64,000 bases of DNA, from positions 277,962-341,961 of the forward strand of contig NZ_VLKI01000002.1 of the NCBI RefSeq assembly GCF_007830235.1. The letters run 5' to 3'. The notes beneath the pieces are model-generated. The model had not been told where the DNA came from, did no database searches, and was given only the letters and a program-made list of their open reading frames with translations. Each line of letters opens with the position of its first letter. Position 1 is the first letter of the stretch. This stretch comes from Cytobacillus oceanisediminis (lineage in GTDB: Bacteria; Bacillota; Bacilli; Bacillales; Cytobacillaceae). Below, piece after piece: positions 35,449 through 44,471 of the stretch. Made by a program: the position numbers and the translations under genes.

Positions 35449-35724
35449 TTATTTATCCTTCATCCGCTCCTGTGCCATACGTACAAGCTCCTTCACCATG
35501 TTACCGCCAATTTTACCGCCAACAGTTCCAGCCTGCTTGGAAGTCAAACGGCCATTATATCCATGCTGCAAAGGCACGCCAACTTCCTCAGCTACTTCAT
35601 ATTTCACACCATCGGGATTTTCCCGGTCAACCTGGTATCCCTGGTTTGCCATTACTTGATTTTTCAGTTGGTCCAGTGCTGCCCTGGATTCCGGCACAAG
35701 GGGCCGGCGCTTTCTTCTTGCCAT
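35449..35724 (-). CDS. Alpha/beta-type small acid-soluble spore protein
   Basis: 91 residues. Diagnostic segments are EVAEEVGVPLQHGYNGRLTS, the GPR-type cleavage neighbourhood, and KQAGTVGGKIGGNMVKELV, the DNA-binding helix-turn-helix. It is about 20 residues longer than typical at the N-terminus, which is very basic (MARRKRRPLVPES). AAGGAGGA upstream. Coats and protects spore DNA; expected to be forespore-expressed (SigG), although I could not pick a clear SigG site. Confidence 0.93.
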   Translation of the reverse strand: MARRKRRPLVPESRAALDQLKNQVMANQGYQVDRENPDGVKYEVAEEVGVPLQHGYNGRLTSKQAGTVGGKIGGNMVKELVRMAQERMKDK

Positions 35725-35910
35725 TCTGCATTCCTCCTTCTCGATATTCTTTTTCCTTATTATGTGCCGATTTGACGGATTTACCCCTTATGATGAAAAC
35801 GCATATTAAATAAGAAAAGACTTGTACATAACGTTTTGAAAAGCTATTCTATTGTTAAGACAATGACCTTGAACGTTTTGTGAACAAATCTGAAAAGAAG
35901 GTGTAATCAA

Positions 35911-36144
35911 TTGGCATTAAAATACCTGTTAGCCCTGTTGCTTCCCGGTCTGCTTGTATTGCTTTTTACAAGAGTGAGCTACAATCGTGTGGTTGGCCTT
36001 GTGTTGACAGTGGGACTCATTGCAGCTTCCGTTTATAAAGGATATACAGATACACTAGGGCTTATTGTGGCAGATGCGCTTTCACTGACCGCCGGCTTCT
36101 GGTACGCCCAAAAAATGAGGCCAAGTTCTAGAAAAAGTGTTTAG
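35911..36144 (+). CDS. csbA: CsbA family general stress membrane protein
   Basis: 77-residue protein with three hydrophobic segments (LLALLLPGLLVLLF, VVGLVLTVGLIAASV, GLIVADALSLTAGFWYA). TTG start with AGAAGGTG upstream. In B. subtilis csbA is SigB-dependent and lies next to uvrB. Here it is separated from uvrB by about 11.7 kb, and no clear SigB promoter is visible upstream. Confidence 0.85.
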   Translation: MALKYLLALLLPGLLVLLFTRVSYNRVVGLVLTVGLIAASVYKGYTDTLGLIVADALSLTAGFWYAQKMRPSSRKSV

Positions 36145-36379
36145 AAATAAGTGAATAGATTTTTAAAAGACATTCTTAAGAGACATTTCTCGTATTACCT
36201 GCGGGAAAAGAGACACTCAAATAATCAGGTAATAACTTTGGACATATTCTTCAATCAAACGATTGATTGATAAAATGATGGCTAGATGTCTGCTTCCTGA
36301 GGTGCAGTTATTAGCGTTGTGATGTATTTACAAAAGTAATAAAATGAGTTTATATAATTTCGTTTTGAGTGGTGAAAAG

Positions 36380-36829
36380 ATGAAAATTGATCAGGTTGAT
36401 AAAACAATTCTTGAGCTGCTTTCCGATAATGGAAGAATGTCTTATGTAGACATTGGAAAAGAACTAGGAATTTCCCGTGTTGCTGTCAGGGAGCGTGTGA
36501 ATCAAATGATTCAAAAAGGAATCATTGAAAAATTTAGTGTTGTTATTAATTCTGATTCAGTAGGTAAAAGTGTTTCTGCGTTTTTCGAGGTGGATTGTGA
36601 GCCCGCACATTTAGTTAAAGTCGCCGAGACATTAGCGAACAATCCACAAGTTGCCAGCTGTTATCAAATGACAGGACCGAGTACATTGCATATGCATGTT
36701 CTGGTAAATGATTTTCCAAGTCTGGAATCCTTTATTAATAAGGAGTTATATGGGTTAGAAGGGATTACCAGAGTAGAGAGCCATATTTTATTAAGGCGCT
36801 TTAAGAGTAGAACCGGTTTGAAATTATAA
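36380..36829 (+). CDS. Lrp/AsnC-family transcriptional regulator
   Basis: 149 residues from ATG 36380. HTH near the N-terminus (MSYVDIGKELGISRVAVRERV), then an RAM/AsnC ligand domain (CYQMTGPSTLHMHVLVND). Usually binds an amino acid. Its likely targets are the transporter and aminotransferase genes that follow (inference). Ribosome site is weak (GGTGA). Confidence 0.85.
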   Translation: MKIDQVDKTILELLSDNGRMSYVDIGKELGISRVAVRERVNQMIQKGIIEKFSVVINSDSVGKSVSAFFEVDCEPAHLVKVAETLANNPQVASCYQMTGPSTLHMHVLVNDFPSLESFINKELYGLEGITRVESHILLRRFKSRTGLKL

Positions 36830-37010
36830 AAATTCAGACTCTACATACCGGGGCGGCTGCTTCCTCCTCGGTCAATATTCATCTTAGAGTTATTTTTAAT
36901 CTTTTGAACTTCATCCAGATTAAAAAATATTTACACCACCTTCCTTTATAACAGGCTAACCTCCACCCTCGAATCGGGTTTTCCTTTTCTTCGATTTCCT
37001 TTTTTTAGGC

Positions 37011-37244
37011 GCTGTTAAATTTGCTTTCAGCACGAGGTACTCAGCGAACCGCGGGCGGTCCTGGAGCCTCCTCGGTGCATTCTCACCTGTGGGGTCTCCC
37101 GTTGAGACGCTTCTCCCGCAGGACATTGAATAAGCATCCAGGAAAAGACTCCGCACAAAGGAAATGCGAAAGCATTTTCGCGGGATTAGCACCTTCCACT
37201 CCAATAAACAGGGTGCTAAAATCAACAATAAGCTTTAACACAGC
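37011..37244 (+). repeat. ~235 bp dispersed structured element, copy 2
   Basis: Bounded by GCTGTTAAATTTGC and CTTTAACACAGC, which are terminal inverted repeats. Contains CGGGCGGTCCTGGAGCCTCC, the stem GGTGC-ATTC-TCACC (one mismatch), CCGCACAAAGGAAATGCG and AACAGGGTGCTAAAATC. Same orientation as the other four copies. Confidence 0.88.
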
Positions 37245-37293
37245 TTTTTATTAAAATTCTCGCATGTGCCCCATTTACTACTCAATTTTAAGT

Positions 37294-37340
37294 GCTAGGT
37301 ATTAAAGTAGGAATAACCTTATACCTAGCGTTTTTTTTTT
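37294..37340 (+). terminator. Terminator-like hairpin before the SulP gene
   Basis: GCTAGGTAT (37294-37302) and ATACCTAGC (37321-37329) pair around an 18-nt loop and ten T residues follow. No gene ends nearby, so it may be a leader attenuator or belong to a lost gene. Confidence 0.7.
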
Positions 37341-37461
37341 ACTCAAAAAAATAACCCAATAACATTAGGTATTGAAAGTAACATTTTTATTTAGAAGAAG
37401 TCATACAAATAAGACGATAAGTTGCTTGTACCTATTGAAATAGAATGGAGGTTAGATATTT

Positions 37462-38709
37462 ATTAGTTTAATCACTGAATCGAAAAAGTGTGTTAATTAC
37501 AAGAAATCTTATTTATCTGGCGATATATCTGCAGGTATTATTGTAGCGGTTTTATTTATCCCTCAAAGTATGGCTTACGCAATTATTGCAGGTGTACCGG
37601 TTCAATTAGGATTGTATGCCGGGACTCTTCCGCTTATAGTATATACACTATTTGGAAGTTCTAAGTTTTTATCGGTTGGCCCTGTTTCTATTGTTTCCCT
37701 TATAGCTTTTTCTGGTATTTCCGGCATCACTGAGCCGGGCTCTGCTCATTTTGTAGAACTGATTATACTGCTTGGATTAATGGTTGGATTTATTCATTTA
37801 ATAATGAGTTTTTTTAAAGTTGGGGACTTTTTTGATTTTATATCACCTAGCGTTATTAATGGATTTATATCTGCTGCAGCCATTATTATAATTGTAAATC
37901 AACTTAAGTCAATAATGGGAATTTCGCTGCCTGAGTATCAAAATTTTTTCCAATATGTAATGGAAGTAATAGTTAAACTTCCGCAAGTAAACCCTTACAC
38001 CCTGACAATAGGCTTAGTAAGTGTTTTTATATTGGTCCTTTTAAAGAAGTGTACCCCCCGATCACCCGGTCCACTACTTGTTGTTCTTGTTTCTATTTTT
38101 TTAGTCGGTGTTTTTGATGTGCACAAAATGGGTGTGGACATCGTTGGAGAAATACCAAAAGGGTTGCCCAAACTAAAGATTAATTTACCGTCACTTTATA
38201 CAATTCAGTTATTGTTTCCTACTGCTCTTATCATCGCATTCATCTCTTTTCTCGAATCCTATGCAGTTGTTAAATCATTTAATAATAGAGAAAAGGAACC
38301 GATCAACACAAACAAAGAGTTACTTGGATTGGGACTCGCAAACATCGCTAGTTCATTTACTGGATCAATACCAGTAGCGGGAGCTCTTTCAAGAACAGCG
38401 GTCAATTATCAGTCAGGCGCAAAAAGCAGGCTTGCACTCCTTCTGACTGCTTCTTTTATTATAATTTCACTTCTCTATTTGACACCACTTTTTTATTTTT
38501 TACCGAAGGCATCGCTGGCTGCTATTATTATGGTTGCTGTTTCAAGCCTTGTGAAATTCAAGCAATATTCCCTTAATCATGCACCTGGTGAGCTGTTTAT
38601 TTTTCTCTCAACGTTTATATCAACATTAATGCTGGATATTTTTTGGGGGTTATTAATAGGGATTATATTCTCGATTCTTCTTTCCCAGATCAGAAAAGCA
38701 CTTTATTAA
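37462..38709 (+). CDS. SulP-family anion permease without STAS domain; ATT start?
   Basis: Sulfate or dicarboxylate permease fold: SYLSGDISAGIIVAVLFIPQ, SMAYAIIAGVPVQLGLYAG, LSVGPVSIVSL, and SFTGSIPVAGALSRTAVN. Similarity begins well upstream of the first ATG (37570), which lies inside TM1. The frame is open back to a TAG at 37453 with no ATG, GTG or TTG, and ATGGAGG (37445-37451) points to ATT at 37462 as a non-standard start, giving 415 residues. The protein ends after the last membrane helix, without the C-terminal STAS domain of most family members. It could be a start-lost pseudogene. Confidence 0.7.
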   Translation: MSLITESKKCVNYKKSYLSGDISAGIIVAVLFIPQSMAYAIIAGVPVQLGLYAGTLPLIVYTLFGSSKFLSVGPVSIVSLIAFSGISGITEPGSAHFVELIILLGLMVGFIHLIMSFFKVGDFFDFISPSVINGFISAAAIIIIVNQLKSIMGISLPEYQNFFQYVMEVIVKLPQVNPYTLTIGLVSVFILVLLKKCTPRSPGPLLVVLVSIFLVGVFDVHKMGVDIVGEIPKGLPKLKINLPSLYTIQLLFPTALIIAFISFLESYAVVKSFNNREKEPINTNKELLGLGLANIASSFTGSIPVAGALSRTAVNYQSGAKSRLALLLTASFIIISLLYLTPLFYFLPKASLAAIIMVAVSSLVKFKQYSLNHAPGELFIFLSTFISTLMLDIFWGLLIGIIFSILLSQIRKALY

Positions 38710-38740
38710 ACTGCATATAAGAGTTGAAAATAATGTATTT

Positions 38741-38780
38741 AAAGGCCACTCCAAACTGGATTGAGGTCTTTTTTCTTTTT
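38741..38780 (+). terminator. Probable terminator of the SulP gene
   Basis: AAGGCCACTCC and TTGAGGTCTTTTTT can pair with a bulge; a T-run follows. Confidence 0.6.
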
Positions 38781-38966
38781 GCGGGAAATCATTTTAACAA
38801 AAAAATAAAGGTAAAAGAAGTGTAAGGTTTTATCCCATAAATCTTTAAAATTTTTAAAAATGCCCAATGTAAGTCAATATAACGTGATAATGTAATATTC
38901 GTCCTTACGCAATAATGAATATTTAAAATTTTCAGAATTATAATTGATAATATAACCAAGCTTTGG

Positions 38967-39040
38967 TACACTTGTTAAGTAAAAGGTGAAATGTTTAATA
39001 TTTAGTGAATGTAAAAAAAGGTTTTTGGTTAACAAGTGTA
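38967..39040. promoter_or_regulatory. Widely spaced perfect inverted repeat upstream of tctC
   Basis: TACACTTGTTAA (38967-38978) and TTAACAAGTGTA (39029-39040) are exact 12-bp inverted copies, 62 bp centre to centre (about six helical turns). This fits two operator half-sites bound with looping or a promoter bracketed by sites, controlling tctCBA. The rest of 38781-39183 is AT-rich with no ORF. Confidence 0.55.
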
Positions 39041-39183
39041 AGTGAATTGCAGTCATTCTTATCAGAAATAATAGGGGGGTGATTTATTCTTGTGAGTATA
39101 GAGGTTTTCCGTTTGATGACATATTCTTTTAGTTGATTCGCAATATTTTCAAATTTATTTTTATAAAAGAGGGGGCTTTTTAA

Positions 39184-40209
39184 GTGAAAAAATTTTTAGT
39201 GTTAATAGTCGCAATATTCCTTGTTTTTAGTTTGGCAGCTTGTGGATCATCGAATAGCACTTCAACTAAAGCGGATTCGAATACTGGTGAAAAACCAAGT
39301 GAATCGGCCAAGTCTGATTTTCCTAAAAAGCCAATTAAACTTATTATTCCATATGGACCGGGAGGGGCAACAGATGTCATTTTCCGTTTAGTTGCTAAAG
39401 AAGCTGAAAAGCATCTTGGGCAGCCTGTTGTTCCGGTTAATATGGAAGGGGCAGGGGCGACGCTCGGGGCTCGTCATGTAAAAGATGCTAAACCGGATGG
39501 ATATACAATCTTAGGAAGTCACGACACTATTGCAACGTCCCACTTATCTGGCTCTTCTGATTTTTCCTTTGACGCTTTTGAGCCGATTTCATTATTGACA
39601 AAGACGATTAACATCCCTTCTACCAATTCAAAGTCGGGTATCAAAACCGCAGCAGAGTTTGTTGAATATGTGAAAGCAAACCCGGGAAAAGCGAAGATAA
39701 GTATGATTCCAGGTTCAACCAGTCATTTTTTCATGGCGCAATTTTTGGCTGAAACCGGAATTTCTACTGATGAGATCCGCTTTGTTGGTTATCCGGGAAC
39801 AGGAGATGAAGTTGCAGCTTTATATGCAAACGAAGTAGATTTCTCTATGTTAAATATCCCGTCCGGAAAAGGATTCTATGAGGATGGGTCCCTTATTCCT
39901 GCTGGTATAGCACATAATGAAAGACTGGATTTATTGCCTGATACCCCTACTCTTATCGAACAGGGAATTAACATTGAAAATGCTACAAACCGTGGAATTT
40001 TTGCACCGAAAGGAACTCCAGAAGAGCATATTGTCATCATTGAGGAAGCTTTTAAAAAGGCCCTTGAAAGTGATGAAGTTAAAAATAAAATCAACGATGA
40101 ATTAGGATCTATTACAAGTTTTATTCCTCATACAGAATACAAGGATTTTCTTGATAAGCAAGAAGCTAAACTAAAAGAAATTGCAGAAGGACTCGATTTT
40201 AAAAAGTAA
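39184..40209 (+). CDS. tctC: Tripartite tricarboxylate transporter substrate-binding lipoprotein TctC
   Basis: 341 residues. Lipoprotein signal with lipobox SLAACG, then the Bug/TctC fold: FPKKPIKLIIPYGPGGATDV, NMEGAGATLGARHVKDAKPD and GYTILGSHDT. GTG start after AGAGGGGG. Binds a carboxylate outside the membrane for TctAB; the ligand cannot be read from sequence. Confidence 0.93.
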   Translation: MKKFLVLIVAIFLVFSLAACGSSNSTSTKADSNTGEKPSESAKSDFPKKPIKLIIPYGPGGATDVIFRLVAKEAEKHLGQPVVPVNMEGAGATLGARHVKDAKPDGYTILGSHDTIATSHLSGSSDFSFDAFEPISLLTKTINIPSTNSKSGIKTAAEFVEYVKANPGKAKISMIPGSTSHFFMAQFLAETGISTDEIRFVGYPGTGDEVAALYANEVDFSMLNIPSGKGFYEDGSLIPAGIAHNERLDLLPDTPTLIEQGINIENATNRGIFAPKGTPEEHIVIIEEAFKKALESDEVKNKINDELGSITSFIPHTEYKDFLDKQEAKLKEIAEGLDFKK

Positions 40210-40235
40210 TTGATATATTGCCGAATGGGAGTAAT

Positions 40236-40289
40236 GATGAGTTCAAATAAATAAATAAATGAATGAATGAATTAAATCTTGAACTCATC
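40236..40289 (+). repeat. Intercistronic hairpin with tetranucleotide repeats
   Basis: GATGAGTTCAA and TTGAACTCATC form a perfect 11-bp stem. The 32-nt loop holds about three AAAT units followed by about four GAAT/AATG units. It lies between tctC and tctB and could limit read-through or protect the tctC mRNA. Confidence 0.75.
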
Positions 40290-40343
40290 TTAGTTCCATA
40301 TCGTACACAGTAACCGTACGACATTGAATGAGGGGTGATAGAA

Positions 40344-40808
40344 ATGACAAAGGATCGTTCTCTTGCTTTAGCAGTAGGAATTTTTATCGTCATAATGTAT
40401 GTAGAATCAATGCAGATTGCGGAAAAGTCTAGCTGGCAAGTATACGGCTCTGCTTTTTATCCTAGAATTTTGCTTGCAATAATGGGTGCTCTAGCTGTAC
40501 TGCTATTTATTAATTCATTTAGAAATAAGAAACCAAGTACCTCGGAAAAAAATATAAAAGATCTTAAATCTTTTTGGACCGAATACAATAAAATTATTTT
40601 TTTGTTTATCGCATTTTTTGTTTACGTTTTTATTCTTCCTATAGCTGGTTTCATTATTGCTACCGCTCTTTATCTATTTATCTCGCAGGCTATTCTAATG
40701 GGTGTTAAAAGGAAAAAGAAATTACTATTAAATGTTTCGGTGACTGTCATAACAACAATGTCGGTATTTGTGATCTTTAATTATGGATTAAATGTTTGGT
40801 TGCCATAA
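40344..40808 (+). CDS. tctB: Tripartite tricarboxylate transporter small membrane subunit TctB
   Basis: 154 residues, four membrane segments (ALAVGIFIVIMYV, ILLAIMGALAVLLFI, IIFLFIAFFVYVFIL, VSVTVITTMSVFVIF), the TctB pattern. ATG at 40344 follows GAGGGGTGA; the GTG at 40335 lies within that site. Confidence 0.88.
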   Translation: MTKDRSLALAVGIFIVIMYVESMQIAEKSSWQVYGSAFYPRILLAIMGALAVLLFINSFRNKKPSTSEKNIKDLKSFWTEYNKIIFLFIAFFVYVFILPIAGFIIATALYLFISQAILMGVKRKKKLLLNVSVTVITTMSVFVIFNYGLNVWLP

Positions 40809-40827
40809 ATGAGGAAGGGGGTAAATT

Positions 40828-42363
40828 ATGGGAGAGTTTTTTATTCAAGCGCTAGGTGAAGTATTAAATCTTTGGACCTTGGTTCTAATTACAATCGGTG
40901 TCATTTTTGGAATTGTCGGAGGCTGTATCCCTGGATTTACTATCACGATGGCCATTTTGGTTGCTTTTCCATTTACGTTTGCGATGGATCCTATTAATGG
41001 TTTATCCCTTATGGTCGGGATCTTTGTTGGGGGTTACTCGGGGGGCTTAATCTCAGGTGTCATGCTTGGAATTCCGGGAACGCCTTCCTCCATTACAACG
41101 GTTTATGATGGCTATCCAATGGCTCAAAAAGGAGAACCTGGACGGGCTTTGGGAGTTGGTGTGCTTGCATCTTTTATTGGAACCATCATTAGTGTAGGTG
41201 TACTGGTAATATTCGGTCCTTTAATCGCAAAGTTTAGTCTTAACTTTCGCCCTTGGGAAATTACAGCAATGATAGTTTTTACCCTTACACTGGTTGCCAG
41301 TCTTTCAAACGGAGCTATGATCAAAGGGTTAATTGCGGCAGGATTCGGGTTATTTATTGCAACCATTGGACTTGACCGCAGCGGGAATTTGCGTTTCGAC
41401 TTTGGGATCAATGAGTTTTCAGCAGGTTTTGAAATGCTTCCCGTTATGATTGGGATTTTTGCATTTGCGCAGCTGATGGATAATGTTCAGAAACTGAATA
41501 AAGAAAAAGAAAAGAATACAAAAGAACCAGATATGAATGTTCATATTCCATACCGTCAAATTGGAAAGGATTTATGGTCGCAAAAAATGAACACTTTCCG
41601 TTCAGCTATGATCGGAAGTATTATTGGAGCTCTTCCAGGAACAGGCGGATCTGTTGCTAATTTTGTGAGCTATGATCAATCCAAAAAGTTTTCAAAACAT
41701 CCTGAGAAGTACGGGAAGGGTATTCCAGATGGAATTATTGCGTCTGAAACTGCCAATAATGCCGTAGCGGGCGGTGCCTTTATCCCAACTCTTGCCTTGG
41801 GGATTCCTGGTGATCTGGTTATGGCTATTATGATGGGTGTGTTAATTTTACACGGTATCACACCTGGTCCGTTAATGTTTTCAGAGCATCCAGTACTTAT
41901 AGGGGCTATTTATGTAGGTCTCCTTGTAAGTGCGGTTATCATGCTTGCGGCGCAGTTCTTATTAATCAGGGTGTTTGCCAAAATATCATTGGTGCCACAA
42001 GCTATATTGGTTCCGATAGTACTGATGCTGTGTGCAGTCGGTGCGTTTGCGTTAAATAATACTGTTTTTGATATTTGGGTCCTTTTTGGATTCGGGCTTA
42101 TTGGCTATTTTCTATCGAAAGCTAAAGTGCCTTTAACCCCTTTAATTTTAGGGGTAGTACTTGGACATAACCTTGAGAATCAAATATTCCGGGCCTTGGA
42201 ATTAGACTCAAGCTGGTTAACATTTTTTACAAGACCGCTATCTTTGTTATTTTTTGTTTTTGCATTACTCTCCATTATTGTTTCCATAAAGCAAAATAAA
42301 AGGGCTGCACAAACAGAGGGTGGGGGCATAGTCGGAGATGAGACAGATCAAAAGATATCTTAA
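40828..42363 (+). CDS. tctA: Tripartite tricarboxylate transporter large membrane subunit TctA
   Basis: 511 residues, about 12 membrane segments. Conserved TctA motifs are GIVGGCIPGFTITM, GGYSGGLISGVMLGIPGTPS and GALPGTGGSVANFVSYD; GIPGDLVMAIMMGVLILHGI follows. AGGAAGGGGG precedes the ATG, 19 nt after tctB. Forms the secondary carboxylate importer with TctB and TctC. Confidence 0.94.
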   Translation: MGEFFIQALGEVLNLWTLVLITIGVIFGIVGGCIPGFTITMAILVAFPFTFAMDPINGLSLMVGIFVGGYSGGLISGVMLGIPGTPSSITTVYDGYPMAQKGEPGRALGVGVLASFIGTIISVGVLVIFGPLIAKFSLNFRPWEITAMIVFTLTLVASLSNGAMIKGLIAAGFGLFIATIGLDRSGNLRFDFGINEFSAGFEMLPVMIGIFAFAQLMDNVQKLNKEKEKNTKEPDMNVHIPYRQIGKDLWSQKMNTFRSAMIGSIIGALPGTGGSVANFVSYDQSKKFSKHPEKYGKGIPDGIIASETANNAVAGGAFIPTLALGIPGDLVMAIMMGVLILHGITPGPLMFSEHPVLIGAIYVGLLVSAVIMLAAQFLLIRVFAKISLVPQAILVPIVLMLCAVGAFALNNTVFDIWVLFGFGLIGYFLSKAKVPLTPLILGVVLGHNLENQIFRALELDSSWLTFFTRPLSLLFFVFALLSIIVSIKQNKRAAQTEGGGIVGDETDQKIS

Positions 42364-42571
42364 ACAAGTATAGCTCGCAATGTCTCTGCGTAAACCGAAA
42401 GCGATAAAAATATTAATAGAAGGAAACTAGAGCATCCCTATTATTATTTTTATTAATTACAATTTAGTGTTAAGTATTCTTTCATTGTGCAATTAAAAGG
42501 TTTCGATAAAAAATTGATTCACTCAATAGGAACTATATCTATATAAATTAATAAATAAGGAGAATTATAAA

Positions 42572-44182
42572 ATGCTAAACTTTGATTCTTTATATAATCC
42601 TTCCTCATCTAAAAGAATGACTGTTTTTGGCAGCAGGGGAATGGTTGCAGCCTCACAGCCATTGGCTTCTCAAGCAGGCCTTGACATTCTTAAGCAAGGG
42701 GGAAATGCCATTGATGCTGCTATTGCAACAGCGGCGGCCTTAACAGTAGTAGAACCAACTTCGAACGGAATTGGAGGAGATGCTTTTGCTATCGTCTGGG
42801 TGAAAGGGGAACTTCATGGATTAAACGCCAGCGGACCATCACCAAAAGGTATTTCAATTGAGGAAGTTAAAAAACTAGGATATGAAGAGATGCCGCAGCA
42901 CGGTATGATACCTGTTACAGTCCCGGGTGCACCGTCAGCCTGGGCAGCATTATCTGAACGTTTTGGCAAGCTTTCCTTAAAGCAAACCCTGCAGCCTGCC
43001 ATTGAGTATGCAGAAAAAGGGTATCCGATATCACCTGTTATTAGTCAGTTATGGGAAGAGGCTTATGCAACCTATTCTAAGGAAGAAGGTGAAGAATTCA
43101 AACACTGGTTTGAGGTGTTTGCACCAGAAGGGAGATCCCCTAAACCGGGAGAAATATGGAATTCCCCGCATCATGCAAGTACATTAAGATCCATTGCGGA
43201 AACAAATGCAGAATCCTTTTATAGAGGAGAATTAGCTGAAAAAATTGATCAATTTTCTAGACAGAACGGAGGATTCATAAGGAAAGAAGATCTTTATTCC
43301 TATAGCCCTGAATGGGTTAATCCAATAAATGTAAAATATAGGGGGTATGATGTATGGGAAATTCCCCCAAATGGTTCTGGGATGATTGCGCTAATGGCTT
43401 TAAATATATTAAATAGCTTTGATATGGGTGATGGGGGTTCGATTGACACTTATCATAAACAAATTGAAGCAATGAAACTGGCATATGTGGATGGTTTTAA
43501 ATATATTACCGAAATAGACAAAATGGGTGTTTCTGTTAAACAGTTATTATCCGAATCTTATGCTGAGGTACGTAGAAGTCTAATCACTGAAGAGGCGATG
43601 TTTCCAGAGCCGGGGGATCCTCTAGCTGGCGGAACGGTTTATTTAGCTGCAGCTGATGAGGATGGCAATATGATTTCATATATTCAGAGTAATTTTAAAG
43701 GGTTCGGATCAGGGGTGGTTGTTCCTGAAACAGGCATTAGCCTACAAAACCGCGGATTGTCTTTTAAGCTGGAAGAAGACCATTATAATTGTCTGGAGCC
43801 AGGGAAAAAGACATATCACACAATTATTCCTGGCTTTTTGACAAAAGATGGTCAGCCAGTTGGCCCTTTTGGTGTAATGGGAGGTTTTATGCAGCCCCAG
43901 GGCCATGTGCAGGTTATCATGAATATGATCGATTTTCATTTGAACCCGCAAGCAGCTTTAGATGCTCCGCGATGGAAATGGGTGAATGGCAAAACAGTAG
44001 AGGTTGAACCTCATTTCCCTGATCATATTGCTCAGGCGCTGGTTCGCAAAGGACATCAAATCGTAAAAAGAGTAGACAGTCTTAGTTTTGGAAGAGGACA
44101 GATAATAGTCAGAAATCCTAAGACAGGAGTACTGTCAGGAGGTTCAGAATCTCGGACAGATGGGATAGTTCTTGGCTGGTAA
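42572..44182 (+). CDS. Gamma-glutamyltransferase family protein, YwrD-like
   Basis: 536 residues, Ntn-hydrolase of the GGT family. GGNAIDAAIATAAALTVVEP and SNGIGGDAFAIVWV are N-terminal marks. The autoprocessing/nucleophile Thr is in LAGGTVYLAAADEDGNMIS; GVMGGFMQPQGHVQV is the C-terminal motif. There is no signal peptide, so it is intracellular like YwrD. AAGGAG upstream. Together with the TTT importer and the aminotransferase it may degrade an imported gamma-glutamyl or related acyl compound (inference). Confidence 0.9.
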   Translation: MLNFDSLYNPSSSKRMTVFGSRGMVAASQPLASQAGLDILKQGGNAIDAAIATAAALTVVEPTSNGIGGDAFAIVWVKGELHGLNASGPSPKGISIEEVKKLGYEEMPQHGMIPVTVPGAPSAWAALSERFGKLSLKQTLQPAIEYAEKGYPISPVISQLWEEAYATYSKEEGEEFKHWFEVFAPEGRSPKPGEIWNSPHHASTLRSIAETNAESFYRGELAEKIDQFSRQNGGFIRKEDLYSYSPEWVNPINVKYRGYDVWEIPPNGSGMIALMALNILNSFDMGDGGSIDTYHKQIEAMKLAYVDGFKYITEIDKMGVSVKQLLSESYAEVRRSLITEEAMFPEPGDPLAGGTVYLAAADEDGNMISYIQSNFKGFGSGVVVPETGISLQNRGLSFKLEEDHYNCLEPGKKTYHTIIPGFLTKDGQPVGPFGVMGGFMQPQGHVQVIMNMIDFHLNPQAALDAPRWKWVNGKTVEVEPHFPDHIAQALVRKGHQIVKRVDSLSFGRGQIIVRNPKTGVLSGGSESRTDGIVLGW

Positions 44183-44200
44183 AAAAACCAGCCATCTTTG
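44173..44200 (+). terminator. Terminator overlapping the GGT stop codon
   Basis: GGCTGGT-AAAAAA-ACCAGCC followed by ATCTTTGTTT. The stop codon TAA lies at the left end of the loop. Confidence 0.8.
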
Positions 44201-44357
44201 TTTAACCATCTAAACACCATAAACTAATTTTACCTGGCCAAAGAAAATTCAAGGTGGTGGCTATTGCCAATTTAGTTCTGATTCGGTAGTTCGTTAACAA
44301 ATAGAAGGAAATGAAGTCAGGAACACTTTTTTATTTAATGAAAAAGGGGTGCATACA

Positions 44358-44471
44358 GTGAAATGGGATCAACTTTATTACCTTTCAGCTTTAAAGCTAT
44401 TAACGGCATGTGTTTCCCTTAATTGCCTGGCAAAAAGTAAAGGTGTGGCCGGGACGGGTGCCGTATGCTAA
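44358..44471 (+). CDS. 37-codon ORF translationally coupled to chrA
   Basis: AAAGGGGTG precedes GTG at 44358. The 37-residue frame starts KWDQLYYLSALKLL and ends GVAGTGAVC. Its stop TAA shares an A with the ATG of the chromate transporter gene (TAATG, 44469-44473), which lacks a ribosome site of its own. It may be a translational leader peptide, or the start of a LysR-type regulator (which often begin with such a sequence) left after deletion. Confidence 0.5.
   Translation: MKWDQLYYLSALKLLTACVSLNCLAKSKGVAGTGAVC

Noticed and set aside
37294-37340. T-box or other riboswitch before the SulP gene
   Set aside because: Only a simple hairpin with a T-run is present; no T-box, specifier loop or known aptamer core is visible.
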